Source of the DNA: Azoarcus_F sp048158365
GTDB taxonomy: Bacteria; Pseudomonadota; Gammaproteobacteria; Burkholderiales; Rhodocyclaceae
DNA: 64,000 bases
NCBI GenBank assembly: GCA_048158365.1
Contig: JBLLNL010000001.1
Strand: one strand, 5' to 3'
Shown: in pieces, positions 46,001-54,285 of the stretch
Numbering within the stretch: the first letter of the stretch is position 1
Layout: every line of letters begins with the position of its first letter
Position numbers and translations under genes: made by a program
Notes under the pieces: model-generated
The model's input: only the letters and a program-made list of their open reading frames with translations
Databases searched by the model: none
Told to the model about the DNA's origin: nothing

Positions 46001-46867
46001 CAGCCGTCATCCGAGCGGGATCGCGCGGCCGCCGAACCGCTTCGGCGGTTACCGTCGCTCGACATCATTGCCGACCAGTTCTCGCTGGGCGGCATGGATC
46101 TGGGGCGGCTCGAGCTGAATGCGAGCAACGAGGGCGCGCTGTGGAGGTTGCATGCGCTGACGCTCTCTGCCGAGCAGGGGCAGTTGCGCGGCGCCGGCTG
46201 GTGGCGACCCGGAGCCACGCCATGGACCGAGTTGTCGTTCGCGCTCGCGACCGACGATGCGGGGGCATTGTTGGATCGGCTCGGGTATCCCGCGGTGATC
46301 GACGGAGGCGTCGCCAGCATGGAGGGCAGCGCCGCCTGGGGTGGCACGCCGCTGCGCATCGACTATCCTTCGCTGTCGGGCGCGATCGAGTTGAAGGCGA
46401 GCAAGGGGCAGTTCCGCAAACTCGAGCCCGGTGTGGGTCGTCTCCTCGGCATCCTGAGCCTGCAGTCCTTGCCGCGCCGTCTGACGCTGGATTTTCGGGA
46501 CGTGTTCAGCGAAGGGTTCGCCTTCGATCTCATTTCCGGTAGCATTTCGATGGATTCGGGCGTGATGCGCACGGAGGATCTGCAGATCAGCGGTCCGGCC
46601 GCCAAGGTCTGGGTGACAGGAAGCGCCAACGTGGCGGAGGAGACCCAGGACCTTCGCGTCATCGTTCAGCCCACGCTGTCCGAGTCGGTCGCGATCGGTG
46701 CTGCGGCCGGTCTGATCAATCCGGTGGCCGGCGTGGTTGCGCTGCTGGCGCAAAGGATGCTCAGCGATCCGATCGAACGGATGTTCGCGTTCAGCTACGC
46801 AATCACCGGCGCGTGGAGCAATCCGAAGGTCGAGAAAATCTCCGGCGCTGCGCAGCCGGCAGAATGA
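43001..46867 (+). CDS. yhdP: YhdP-family AsmA-like phospholipid transport protein
   Basis: YhdP is one of the large AsmA-like proteins that bridge the envelope and carry phospholipids to the outer membrane, together with TamB and YdbH. The protein of about 1288 residues has one N-terminal membrane anchor (MNVFVLAFFLAGLLLLVIRE) and a very long periplasmic beta-rich region, with DUF3971 in the middle and the AsmA-like C-terminal block (MRTEDLQISGPAAKVWVTGSANV in part). The start at 43001 or ATG 42992 is uncertain by three residues. It leads yhdP-nit-tldD and its stop overlaps the next ATG. Confidence 0.94.
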   Translation: MTTDPPFPSDPDAAAPRRMPSRWTGMLMNVFVLAFFLAGLLLLVIREVFIPGVHDYRPQIERALGRAIGMSVGIESLSADWQGLRPRFHVSGLSVLDAQGATEFRLERVDAVLSWSSLLSGQIRFHQFVVDAPHLGLRRDADGRIFVAGVPVGSGAAGSGFVGWALSHREVMIWNASVRWTDALRGAPALELDSVDLRLTSVGGRHRFAVRTRPPIEIGGKLEIRGDLVGGIASDPSDWTGQVHVAIDDVDLAGLRPWFSPPVLQGAFGSLHAWLDVDAGRLMSIDTELAMVDGLLRLDDERPELAFEVLRGRIAYRPRSDGFELATSELEIRAGESIRLVPLTLELNAVSGADRPLASGSLSVNRVDLDVLAGWIAHYPLAETARSRIEALRPAGTLTELHLEWRDLDGHWPQWKVRTQFDGIAWRPSGTIPGVDRISGELNGDQVSGRFRLDSRDAAIEMPRVLPEPVMRFSTLQADGGWTRHESEWAFSLDGLRFENPDAAGSGSGTYRTVGGGRGEIDIAARLTRADGAAVWRYMPLQVNARAREWLRNALIAGAVPDARLRLRGNLADFPFEEGRGGQFLVTVRVGDASLRYGELWPAIEGINGEIRFEGSGMRMSADSGRILGVELLDVIAEVPRLGAPEGGVMTLTGRAQGATPDFLAFIAESPLHTYLGGFTDHIRAAGSGDLDLTLVLPLSEILNATVKGEYRFSGNRFELMEGFPPLTDARGRVSFTENSLTIGDASARALGEPLRLNATTRAEGGIRFEVAGGIAMRALREQHDWPVLSHLSGSTAWSASIELLRDAVTVRVASGLDGIASSLPAPFNKRATEAWPLALSLDLTERGAVAQLRADLQGRGALDIFRRRLESGAASVRGGVSLFAPLQLAERGLMLSAKLDEFDLDTWRDLIDADASVDEADAPLPGAGLIGAVDVEIARLKVFDMELHAFTLAATADEVGMRGRMSSRRAQGDFVWDDRGGGALQARFERLEIGGDEKPQPSSERDRAAAEPLRRLPSLDIIADQFSLGGMDLGRLELNASNEGALWRLHALTLSAEQGQLRGAGWWRPGATPWTELSFALATDDAGALLDRLGYPAVIDGGVASMEGSAAWGGTPLRIDYPSLSGAIELKASKGQFRKLEPGVGRLLGILSLQSLPRRLTLDFRDVFSEGFAFDLISGSISMDSGVMRTEDLQISGPAAKVWVTGSANVAEETQDLRVIVQPTLSESVAIGAAAGLINPVAGVVALLAQRMLSDPIERMFAFSYAITGAWSNPKVEKISGAAQPAE

Positions 46868-47721
46868 TGTTCCTTGGGAGTCATGACTTGAACGAGATCG
46901 TTCGACCCTCCGCCGCAGATCGGCGCATCGCCGCGGTTCAGACCGTGTCCGGGCCGGATGTCGCGGACAACTTGCGCCGTGCCGGGATGCTGATTGCCGA
47001 CGCGGCCGATGCGGGGGCGCGCCTGATTGCTTTGCCGGAATATTTCGCGCTGATCAGTGCCGATGAGCGTGCCAAGGTGGCGATCCGGGAGCGCGATGGT
47101 GATGGCCCGTTGCAGGCCTTTCTGCGCGAAGCAGCGCAGCGTCACCGGGTTTGGATTGTCGGCGGAACGATACCGCTGGTTGCCGATGAGCCGGACAAGG
47201 TCCGCAACACCACGCTCGTCTATGACGACGCCGGCGAATGTGTCGCGCGCTACGACAAGATTCACCTGTTCGGTTTCCAGAAGGGTGAGGAGCGTTATGA
47301 CGAGTCCGCCACGATCGAGGCGGGGAGTCGCGTCACGGTGTTCGACTCACCGGTCGGGCGCGTCGGGCTGTCGGTGTGTTATGACCTGCGCTTTCCGGAA
47401 CTCTACAGAAGCATGGGAGAGGTCGATCTGATCCTGGTGCCGGCGGCCTTTACCTGGACGACAGGCAAGGCTCACTGGGAGGTCCTGCTGCGTGCGCGTG
47501 CGATCGAGAATCAATGCTACGTGATGGCGCCGGCCCAGGGCGGGAGACATCCGTCGGGGCGGGTGACCTGGGGCCATACGATGATCGTGGGCCCCTGGGG
47601 CGAGGTGTTGGACTGCCTTGCAGAGGGACCCGGAACGGTGTCGGGTGATATCGACGCCGATCGTCTCGACGCGATCCGGGCCAGCCTGCCCGCGTTGCGG
47701 CACCGCTGCCTCCAGTTCTGA
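46864..47721 (+). CDS. Nitrilase-superfamily carbon-nitrogen hydrolase
   Basis: This amidase belongs to the Nit branch of the nitrilase superfamily, whose members repair deaminated glutathione. The catalytic triad is visible as E59 (ALPEYF), K132 (RYDKIHLF) and C172 (LSVCYDLRFPE) in a protein of 285 residues. It overlaps the yhdP stop by four bases (ATGATG), so it is translationally coupled. A TTG giving LNEIV after a GGGAG is a weaker alternative start. The yhdP-nit-tldD order is common in gammaproteobacteria. Confidence 0.93.
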   Translation: MMFLGSHDLNEIVRPSAADRRIAAVQTVSGPDVADNLRRAGMLIADAADAGARLIALPEYFALISADERAKVAIRERDGDGPLQAFLREAAQRHRVWIVGGTIPLVADEPDKVRNTTLVYDDAGECVARYDKIHLFGFQKGEERYDESATIEAGSRVTVFDSPVGRVGLSVCYDLRFPELYRSMGEVDLILVPAAFTWTTGKAHWEVLLRARAIENQCYVMAPAQGGRHPSGRVTWGHTMIVGPWGEVLDCLAEGPGTVSGDIDADRLDAIRASLPALRHRCLQF

Positions 47722-47812
47722 TCGCACCCATCGTGTCGGCGCGCAAGTCGGTGTCGGCGATCGTTTGGACGCTGAGGCTGTCAGACCTTTTCACGATTCA
47801 ACCGGATGAACA

Positions 47813-49264
47813 ATGAGCATATCGATCAGCAATCCCCTTGATGTTGCACAGAGCCATCTCCTCAGTCCGCACGGACTGGATCAGTCGGGCATCGACCGGG
47901 TCTTCGGCACGCTGATGAGCCATCGGCTCGACTACGCGGATCTGTACTTTCAATATCACCGCTCGGAGGCCTGGAGTCTCGAGGAAGGCATCGTGAAGTC
48001 GGGCAGCTTCAGCATCGAGCAGGGCGTCGGTGTGAGGGCGATCAGCGGCGAGAAGACGGCATTTGCCTATTCGGACGACATCTCGCTGCCGGCGCTGACG
48101 GCTGCGGCCCAGGCGACTCGGGCGATCGCCGACGACGGCGGCAACGGTCGTGCGGCAGCCCTCACCCGGGGCCAGCGCGCACCACAGCTCTATCGCGCCG
48201 ATGATCCGCTCGGTTCGCTCGACGATACCGCGAAGGTGCGCCTGCTGGAACGCGTCGAGGCAATGGCGCGCGCCGAGGATGGAAGGGTGTCCCAGGTGAT
48301 GGCCCATGTGGCCGGCTCCTGGGAGGTGGTCATGGTCGTGCGCAATGACGGGCATATGGCGGCAGACGTCCGGCCCCTGGTGCGGGTCTCGGTGACGGTC
48401 ATCATGGAAGAAGGCGGTCGTCGTGAGCAGGGCAGTGCTGGGGGCGGCGGACGTTTCGACTACGCCTGGTTCTCCGATGAGCGCCTGCAGGAATATGCGC
48501 GCGCGGCGGTCCACCAGGCGCGCACCAATCTCGGAGCGGGCCCGGCGCCGGCCGGTACGATGACCGTCGTGCTAGGGCCGGGATGGCCCGGAATCCTGTT
48601 GCACGAGGCGATCGGACACGGTCTGGAGGGTGACTTCAATCGGAAGGGCAGCTCCGCATTCTCCGGTCGGATCGGGCAGCAGGTTGCGGCCAAGGGCGTC
48701 ACCGTGGTGGACGACGGTACGCTGCCGGACCGGCGCGGCTCTTTGAGCATCGATGACGAGGGTAACCGTACCGAACGCACCGTGCTGATCGAGGACGGCG
48801 TGCTGACTGGCTACATGCAGGACGTCATGAATGCGCGCCTGATGAGCGTAGCGCCAACCGGCAACGGGCGGCGCGAGTCCTACGCGCACCTGCCGATGCC
48901 GCGCATGACAAATACCTACATGCTCAATGGCGATCGCGACCCGGAGGAAATTCTGCGATCGGTCAAGAAGGGCCTGTTCGCTGTCAACTTCGGGGGCGGT
49001 CAGGTAGACATCACGTCAGGCAAGTTCGTGTTCTCGACCTCGGAAGCGTACCTGATCGAGGACGGGCAGGTGACCCGTCCGGTCAAGGGGGCCACGTTGA
49101 TCGGAAACGGTCCGGATGCGCTGACCCGGGTGTCGATGATCGGCAACGATATGGCGCTCGATCCAGGCGTGGGCACGTGCGGTAAGGACGGTCAGAGCGT
49201 ACCGGTCGGTGTCGGCCAACCGACCTTGCGGATCGATGGACTGACCGTCGGTGGCACGGGCTGA
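47813..49264 (+). CDS. tldD: Metalloprotease TldD
   Basis: TldD is the catalytic zinc subunit of the TldD/TldE heterodimeric protease. The 483-residue protein has the HExxxH motif at H264-E265-H269 (LLHEAIGHGLEGDFNRKG in part), which the partner TldE lacks, and the C-terminal GGGQVDITSGKFVFSTSEAYLIEDG region (in part). It is the third gene of yhdP-nit-tldD after a 91-bp gap. TldE is encoded at 8311-9651 on the other strand. Confidence 0.97.
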   Translation: MSISISNPLDVAQSHLLSPHGLDQSGIDRVFGTLMSHRLDYADLYFQYHRSEAWSLEEGIVKSGSFSIEQGVGVRAISGEKTAFAYSDDISLPALTAAAQATRAIADDGGNGRAAALTRGQRAPQLYRADDPLGSLDDTAKVRLLERVEAMARAEDGRVSQVMAHVAGSWEVVMVVRNDGHMAADVRPLVRVSVTVIMEEGGRREQGSAGGGGRFDYAWFSDERLQEYARAAVHQARTNLGAGPAPAGTMTVVLGPGWPGILLHEAIGHGLEGDFNRKGSSAFSGRIGQQVAAKGVTVVDDGTLPDRRGSLSIDDEGNRTERTVLIEDGVLTGYMQDVMNARLMSVAPTGNGRRESYAHLPMPRMTNTYMLNGDRDPEEILRSVKKGLFAVNFGGGQVDITSGKFVFSTSEAYLIEDGQVTRPVKGATLIGNGPDALTRVSMIGNDMALDPGVGTCGKDGQSVPVGVGQPTLRIDGLTVGGTG

Positions 49265-49503
49265 CCCGCGCCGCTCGGCCGGTGTGTGTAAGAAGATCTT
49301 TCCCGCGGGTGGTGCTCGCCGCGCGCGGGATTACACTATCGAGATTCGTTCGAACTTGCCACCTTGAGCTGACCGTGCAGTGCATGCCTGCCCCGGGTCT
49401 CAGTCAATTACATGATTCGAATGAATTTTCCGCCATTGCATTCGGCGATGAGCCGGGTGCTGCTTGATCGCACGCCTCAACCGGAAACTTCCAAGGAGAT
49501 CCC
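49265..49503. other. 239-bp intergenic region before bactofilin
   Basis: No gene is supported. An inverted repeat (TCCCGCG at about 49299 with CGCGGGA at about 49325) follows tldD without a T-run. The bactofilin promoter is probably in the second half, but no clean -35/-10 pair was found. Confidence 0.4.
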
Positions 49504-50142
49504 ATGTTCAACAAGCCCAACCTTTTTCCGAAAGCTACCGAACCTCAGGCGGTTCGGAGCGGCCGCACATTCTCCGGCGGGCAGTCGACCGGCGCGTCCT
49601 CGGCGCAGAGTGATTCGGTCGGCACGCTGCGAGAGCCTTCGGCTCCCAGTGGCGCAGGGGTTTTCTCGTCCGCGGTGAGCAGTGTCGCCAGCGCGCAGAA
49701 GGCCGACCACAGCAGCAAGGCGGTCGACAGCGGCGAGGTCAGCGAGAGCCGACTGATCGTCGGCCCCAACGTGAAACTGAAAGGCGCCGAGATTCTCGAT
49801 TGCGATACGCTGGTCGTCGAGGGTCGGGTCGAGGCGACAATGGACAGCCGTGTGTTGAGGATCGCCGAAAACGGATCCTTCGCGGGCACGGTGGGTATCG
49901 ATGTGGCCGAGATCCACGGTCAGTTCGACGGCGAACTGACCGCCCGCAGTCAGCTCATCATCCATGCGACCGGACGGGTCAGTGGCAAGATCCGGTACGG
50001 CAAGATCTTCATCGAGGAAGGCGGTCAGATTTCGGGCGATATCCGTGCGCTGGACAGCACGCCGCCCAAGGCCAGGGAGGCGCAGACGTCCGAACCAGTG
50101 TCATCGATCAGCAGCATCAAGACTGCCGATACGGTCGCGTAG
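49504..50142 (+). CDS. Bactofilin (polymer-forming cytoskeletal protein)
   Basis: Bactofilins assemble into filaments without nucleotide and position cell-wall enzymes or other proteins. The 212-residue protein has a disordered Ser/Gly/Ala-rich N-terminus (about residues 1-80), a right-handed beta-helix core (SRLIVGPNVKLKGAEILDCDTL to GRVSGKIRYGKIFIEEGGQISGDIR; both quoted in part) with repeating hydrophobic/Gly turns, and a short polar tail. AAGGAG precedes the ATG. It sits near a lytic transglycosylase gene, and such pairs are suggestive of cell-shape roles, but the two are convergent and not an operon. Confidence 0.92.
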   Translation: MFNKPNLFPKATEPQAVRSGRTFSGGQSTGASSAQSDSVGTLREPSAPSGAGVFSSAVSSVASAQKADHSSKAVDSGEVSESRLIVGPNVKLKGAEILDCDTLVVEGRVEATMDSRVLRIAENGSFAGTVGIDVAEIHGQFDGELTARSQLIIHATGRVSGKIRYGKIFIEEGGQISGDIRALDSTPPKAREAQTSEPVSSISSIKTADTVA

Positions 50143-50353
50143 GCCTGGTTCCGTCGACGCCCCTGAAGGGAATCCCGCATGGGTCAGCGCAGTAGGGTCA
50201 CCATGACGCGCTTGAGGGCGTCGGGTACCGGGGCGACGCTCGCTCTGCCGTTCAGCCGCGATGCCTCGAGTCTGGTCTTTCGAGAAGCATGACGCATTCA
50301 GGTGCTTGCGCGACCTTGCAGCCCGTCGTCGGGCTCGGTCTCTGCGGACGGCC

Positions 50354-51019
50354 TCAGTTCGCCCCGACGGATGCATCCTCGGATGCAAGCTGCAGCGGGG
50401 TGTAGTTCCAGTTGCTGGCCCATGCATCGCGCACAAGATTGGGATAAGCGGGCCGGCCCAGGCTACCGTTGTAGCGCCCGAGCGCACGGAAAAGGTCTCC
50501 CTTCTCTATGTCGAGGTAGTGGCGCAGGATGGTGCAACCATAGCGAAGGTTGGTGCGCAGGTGGAACAGGTTGTCCTCCGGGCGGCCGATCACGTCGACC
50601 CAGAACGGCATGACCTGCATGTAGCCGCGCGCACCAGCGCTGGAAACCGCATATTTGCGGAAAGCGCTTTCGACCTGGATTACGCCGAGAATCCACTGTG
50701 GGTCGAGTCCGGCACGCGTAGCCTCATAATCGATTGTCAGCAGCAGCTCCTCGCGATAGCGCGCATCCGGAATCCAGCGGGCGAGCTGCTTGGACATCGC
50801 GTCGAGCCAGTGCTGCAGTTCCGGCGAGCGTCGGGCGGACGCCGCCCGGACGCCGTGATCACTGACCGCGGCGTGCAGCGATGCACGCACGCTTGCCGAC
50901 ATCGGCTCGTATTGTTGTGGCCCCGCGATGGCGCTGGTGCAGACCAGGCCCAGCGCCAAGGTCCGCAAGGTCTTTCGTCCAAAGGTGCGGATCAGTCTCT
51001 TGTGGGTGGCCGGGGCCAT
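50354..51019 (-). CDS. Lytic transglycosylase, SLT domain, exported
   Basis: This enzyme would cleave peptidoglycan glycan chains in the periplasm. The 221-residue protein has a basic N-terminus and hydrophobic signal (LRTLALGLVCTSAIAG), then a soluble lysozyme-like domain with the catalytic glutamate in VIQVESAFRK and the AGARGYMQVMPFW and RYNGSLGRPAYP motifs of family 1 transglycosylases. The start MAPATHKRL is chosen. The gene follows proS by 13 bp on the minus strand and is likely co-transcribed with it. Confidence 0.92.
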   Translation of the reverse strand: MAPATHKRLIRTFGRKTLRTLALGLVCTSAIAGPQQYEPMSASVRASLHAAVSDHGVRAASARRSPELQHWLDAMSKQLARWIPDARYREELLLTIDYEATRAGLDPQWILGVIQVESAFRKYAVSSAGARGYMQVMPFWVDVIGRPEDNLFHLRTNLRYGCTILRHYLDIEKGDLFRALGRYNGSLGRPAYPNLVRDAWASNWNYTPLQLASEDASVGAN

Positions 51020-51032
51020 GGATGGCGAGCGC

Positions 51033-52754
51033 TCAGGAGGTGGCGATGCGATCGCACAGGAACTGGATGACCTGGCTAGCCGGGACCGACAAGGCCTCAA
51101 TGTCGCGCCGCCCCTGGTATTCGATCAGGCCGTCCTTGAGACCGCGGTCGCCGATCACGAGCCGATGGGGTACGCCGATCAGTTCCCACTCGGCGAACAT
51201 CACGCCGGGCCGTTCGTTGCGATCATCGAGAATCGCGTCGATGCCGGCGTCGATCAGCGCTGCATGGATGCGGGTGGCTTCCGCCCTGACCGCGTCGGAC
51301 TTGCTCCAGCCGACCGGGCAGATGACGACTTCGAAGGGAGCGATCGCACGTGGCCAGATGATGCCGCGTGCGTCGTGGTTCTGTTCGATCGCAGCCCCGA
51401 GGATGCGGGTCACGCCGATGCCGTAGCACCCCATCTCCATGAACTGCTCGCGCCCGTTCTCGTCCAGGAACTTGCAGTTCATCGCTTCCGAATACTTGGT
51501 GCGCAGCTGGAAGATGTGTCCGACCTCGATGCCGCGACAGATCTCGAGCGTACCCTTGCCGTCGGGCGACGGGTCGCCGGCGACGACGTTGCGCAGGTCT
51601 GCGACCTCGGGCTGTTCGAAATCGCGGCCGATGTTCGCGCCGAGGTAGTGCCACTCGTCATCGTTGGCGCCAACCACGAAGTCGGCGGTCGCGGCCACGC
51701 TACGGTCGATGATCACGCGCCCCTTGAACCCGATCGGACCGAGCGAACCCGGGTTCGCGCCGAACGCCTGCTGGATCGCTTCCTGGCTCGCAAAGGTCAG
51801 CGGATTGCGGATGCCCTCGATTTTCTGCGCCTTGATCGGGTTGAGTTCGTGATCCCCGCGTACCATCATCAATACCGGCTCGCCGCCCGACTCCTCGTCG
51901 CTCTCGACCACGATCGCCTTGACCGTGGTTTCCGCCGGTATCCTCAGGAAATCGACCAGCTCGGCGATGGTCTTGACCCCGGGCGTGTGAATCTTCTCGA
52001 GACTGCGGGACGGGTTGGGTCGAGCCCGGCCCGGCCCGGCGGCCTCTGCCAACTCGACGTTGGCCGCGTAGTCGGATTCGGGGCACCAGGCGATATCGTC
52101 TTCACCGGTTTCCGCGATGACGTGAAATTCATGCGAACCGGTGCCGCCGATCGATCCGGTGTCCGCGGCGACTGCGCGGAAAGCCAGCCCTAGCCGCGTG
52201 AAGATCCTGTGGTAGGTGTCGTACATGTTGCGGTATTCACGCTCCAGATCGGCGAACGACGCATGGAAGGAATACCCGTCCTTCATCGTGAACTCGCGTC
52301 CGCGCATCACGCCGAAGCGAGGACGAATCTCGTCGCGGAACTTTGTCTGGATCTGATAGAAATGCTTCGGAAGTTGCCGATAGCTGCGCAGTTCCCGCCG
52401 CGCGACATCGGTGATCACTTCCTCATGGGTCGGACCCATCACGAAATCGCGATCGTGACGGTCCTTGAACCGCAGCAGTTCCGGTCCATACGCCTCCCAT
52501 CGCTGAGATTCCTGCCATAGCTCGGCGGGTTGGACGGCGGGCATCAGCAACTCGATCGCGCCCGCGCGGTTCATTTCCTCCCGCACGATGGCCTCGACCT
52601 TGCGCAGCGCGCGCACCCCCATCGGCATCCAGGTGTAGATTCCGGCGGCGACCTTGCGGATCAGCCCTGCCCTCAGCATGAGCTTCTGGCTGACGACCTC
52701 CGCGTCCGAGGGGGCTTCCTTGAGGGTGGAAATGAAGAAGCGGCTGGCGAGCAT
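51033..52754 (-). CDS. proS: Prolyl-tRNA synthetase, bacterial type
   Basis: ProS charges tRNA-Pro and edits Ala-tRNA-Pro. The 573-residue enzyme has class II motifs (LLMPAVQPAELWQES, FRDEIRPRFGVMRGREFTMKD in part) and a middle insertion domain of the bacterial type (about 230-400) with the GSIGGTGSHEFH and editing-site regions, ending in a C-terminal anticodon-binding domain. The start MLASRFFIS is standard; the frame upstream is not coding. It is divergent from rppH with 242 bp between. Confidence 0.98.
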   Translation of the reverse strand: MLASRFFISTLKEAPSDAEVVSQKLMLRAGLIRKVAAGIYTWMPMGVRALRKVEAIVREEMNRAGAIELLMPAVQPAELWQESQRWEAYGPELLRFKDRHDRDFVMGPTHEEVITDVARRELRSYRQLPKHFYQIQTKFRDEIRPRFGVMRGREFTMKDGYSFHASFADLEREYRNMYDTYHRIFTRLGLAFRAVAADTGSIGGTGSHEFHVIAETGEDDIAWCPESDYAANVELAEAAGPGRARPNPSRSLEKIHTPGVKTIAELVDFLRIPAETTVKAIVVESDEESGGEPVLMMVRGDHELNPIKAQKIEGIRNPLTFASQEAIQQAFGANPGSLGPIGFKGRVIIDRSVAATADFVVGANDDEWHYLGANIGRDFEQPEVADLRNVVAGDPSPDGKGTLEICRGIEVGHIFQLRTKYSEAMNCKFLDENGREQFMEMGCYGIGVTRILGAAIEQNHDARGIIWPRAIAPFEVVICPVGWSKSDAVRAEATRIHAALIDAGIDAILDDRNERPGVMFAEWELIGVPHRLVIGDRGLKDGLIEYQGRRDIEALSVPASQVIQFLCDRIATS

Positions 52755-52996
52755 GCTGGACGTCCGTGCGAGGCTGAATGGATGGGGCTCCATTTTAGCA
52801 GTGCCGGCACGGTCAATGCGTTCCGAGTGCGCTGCAGGGGCCCGATGGTGTGTCGGATCGTACACATTCCGACAAGTCGCCGTACCCGGAAGCGTCACAA
52901 GTGGACGATGGCGGGGAACCCGCCGACCGTCCGGCCTTTCCAAGGGCACGTAAGTGTGGAAAAATTCACCTAATTTTTTGAATCAAGGGTTCAATC

Positions 52997-53533
52997 ATGC
53001 TCGATCGTGAAGGCTATCGCCCGAACGTCGGCATCATTCTGGTCAATGCACGCAACGAGGTATTCTGGGGCAAGCGGATTCGTGAGCATTCGTGGCAATT
53101 CCCGCAAGGTGGCATCAAGCATGGCGAGTCGCCTCAGCAGGCGATGTACCGGGAATTGTTCGAGGAAGTAGGGCTCCGTCCTGAGCATGTCAAGATTCTC
53201 GGTCGCACGCGCGGGTGGCTGCGCTATGACGTACCCAGGCACTGGATACGTCGTGAATGGCGGAACACGTACAAGGGGCAAAAGCAGATCTGGTTTCTGT
53301 TGCGCCTGGTCGGACGTGACACCGACGTTTGTCTGCGCGCCTGCAAACATCCGGAATTCGATGCATGGCGCTGGAGTGAGTACTGGGTGCCGCTCGATGC
53401 GGTCATCGAGTTCAAGCGGCAGGTCTATCAGCAAGCGCTTTCCGAGTTGTCTTCGGTGCTGTTCCGCCTCCGGCCGCCGGATCCGCCCGATGCCTATCGG
53501 AAGCTTGAAGCGGTCCGTCAGATTCAGACCTGA
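52997..53533 (+). CDS. rppH: RNA pyrophosphohydrolase RppH
   Basis: RppH removes pyrophosphate from mRNA 5' ends and so starts RNase E-mediated decay. The 178-residue protein has the Nudix box GGIKHGES and RELFEEVGL, and the RppH-specific YRPNVGIILVN start and QKQIWFLLRL segment. The gene overlies no neighbour and has an AAGGG site just upstream. It is divergent from proS; the region upstream is AT-rich at 52960-52985. Confidence 0.97.
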   Translation: MLDREGYRPNVGIILVNARNEVFWGKRIREHSWQFPQGGIKHGESPQQAMYRELFEEVGLRPEHVKILGRTRGWLRYDVPRHWIRREWRNTYKGQKQIWFLLRLVGRDTDVCLRACKHPEFDAWRWSEYWVPLDAVIEFKRQVYQQALSELSSVLFRLRPPDPPDAYRKLEAVRQIQT

Positions 53534-53732
53534 GCGCCTCCGGTGCGTGCGGGTCTCATTGCCTAGCACTGTGATCGCCGGAGCGTTCGATAAGAACTGT
53601 CTATGATGGCATTAGCGAAACGCAATTTTCATTCACCGCTCCTGCTAGGCTAAAGTGTATCGGCTGGGTGCGGTCCGTTTAAGCGTGCCTTATCCCGGTC
53701 CTACTCACCATTTCGCGCAACAGGAGAGAAAC

Positions 53733-54155
53733 ATGCCTCAACTCAAAGGTTCCAAGACTGAATCCTGTCTGAAGGAAGCGTTCGCCGGAGAATCCCAGGC
53801 GAACCGTCGTTATCTGTATTTCGCGAACAAGGCCGATATCGAAGGTCAAAACGACGTCGCAGCGCTCTTCCGCTCCACTGCCGAAGGTGAAACCGGCCAC
53901 GCTCACGGTCATCTCGAGTTTCTCGAGGCCTCGGGTGACCCGGCAACGGGTATGAAGATCGGTGCTACCCGCGACAACCTGATGTCTGCAGTGGCGGGCG
54001 AAACCCACGAATATACCGACATGTATCCGGGTATGGCGAAGACTGCCCGCGAGGAAGGGTTCGACGAGATCGCCGACTGGTTTGAAACCTTGGCCAAGGC
54101 CGAGCGTTCGCACGCCAATCGTTATCAAAAAGCCCTGGACGCGCTGGTCGACTGA
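53733..54155 (+). CDS. Rubrerythrin, diiron domain only
   Basis: Rubrerythrins reduce hydrogen peroxide with a diiron centre. The 140-residue protein has the ferritin-like four-helix core (E20, E53-x-x-H56 in AEGETGHAHGH, and the C-terminal AKAERSHANRY) but lacks the C-terminal rubredoxin iron site, so it must take electrons from another carrier. AGGAG precedes the ATG. The next two genes, a CCG iron-sulfur protein and a DUF3501 protein, occur with such rubrerythrins in many proteobacteria; the 130-bp gap to the next gene contains hairpins. Confidence 0.94.
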   Translation: MPQLKGSKTESCLKEAFAGESQANRRYLYFANKADIEGQNDVAALFRSTAEGETGHAHGHLEFLEASGDPATGMKIGATRDNLMSAVAGETHEYTDMYPGMAKTAREEGFDEIADWFETLAKAERSHANRYQKALDALVD

Positions 54156-54168
54156 CCCGTATCGCGTC

Positions 54169-54199
54169 GCCCTGGCCAGGGCTTGCCCCTGACCGGGGC
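54169..54199. repeat. Two short palindromes after rubrerythrin
   Basis: GCCCTGGCCAGGGC (54169-54182) is a perfect palindrome and is followed by GCCCC-TGACC-GGGGC (54185-54199). Together they form a double GC-rich hairpin 14 bp past the rubrerythrin stop, perhaps a processing or pausing signal. The second half resembles the REP-like repeat at 26691-26710. Confidence 0.6.
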
Positions 54200-54208
54200 T
54201 GTTCTGCC

Positions 54209-54236
54209 GCATCGCATCTGGAGCATCGCATCTGGA
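54209..54236. repeat. Perfect 14-bp tandem duplication
   Basis: GCATCGCATCTGGA is repeated twice in exact tandem, followed by a partial third unit GCAT. It lies in the leader of the CCG iron-sulfur gene, 50 bp before its start. The unit length is not a multiple of three, so it cannot be coding. Confidence 0.85.
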
Positions 54237-54285
54237 GCATTGCGGTCTTCCCTTGAAATGCACACCAACATAGGCAGGAGCGTCC

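Noticed and set aside
49504..51019. Bactofilin and lytic transglycosylase as a functional operon
   Set aside because: They are on opposite strands and convergent; the transglycosylase instead follows proS by 13 bp, so a shared transcript is excluded.
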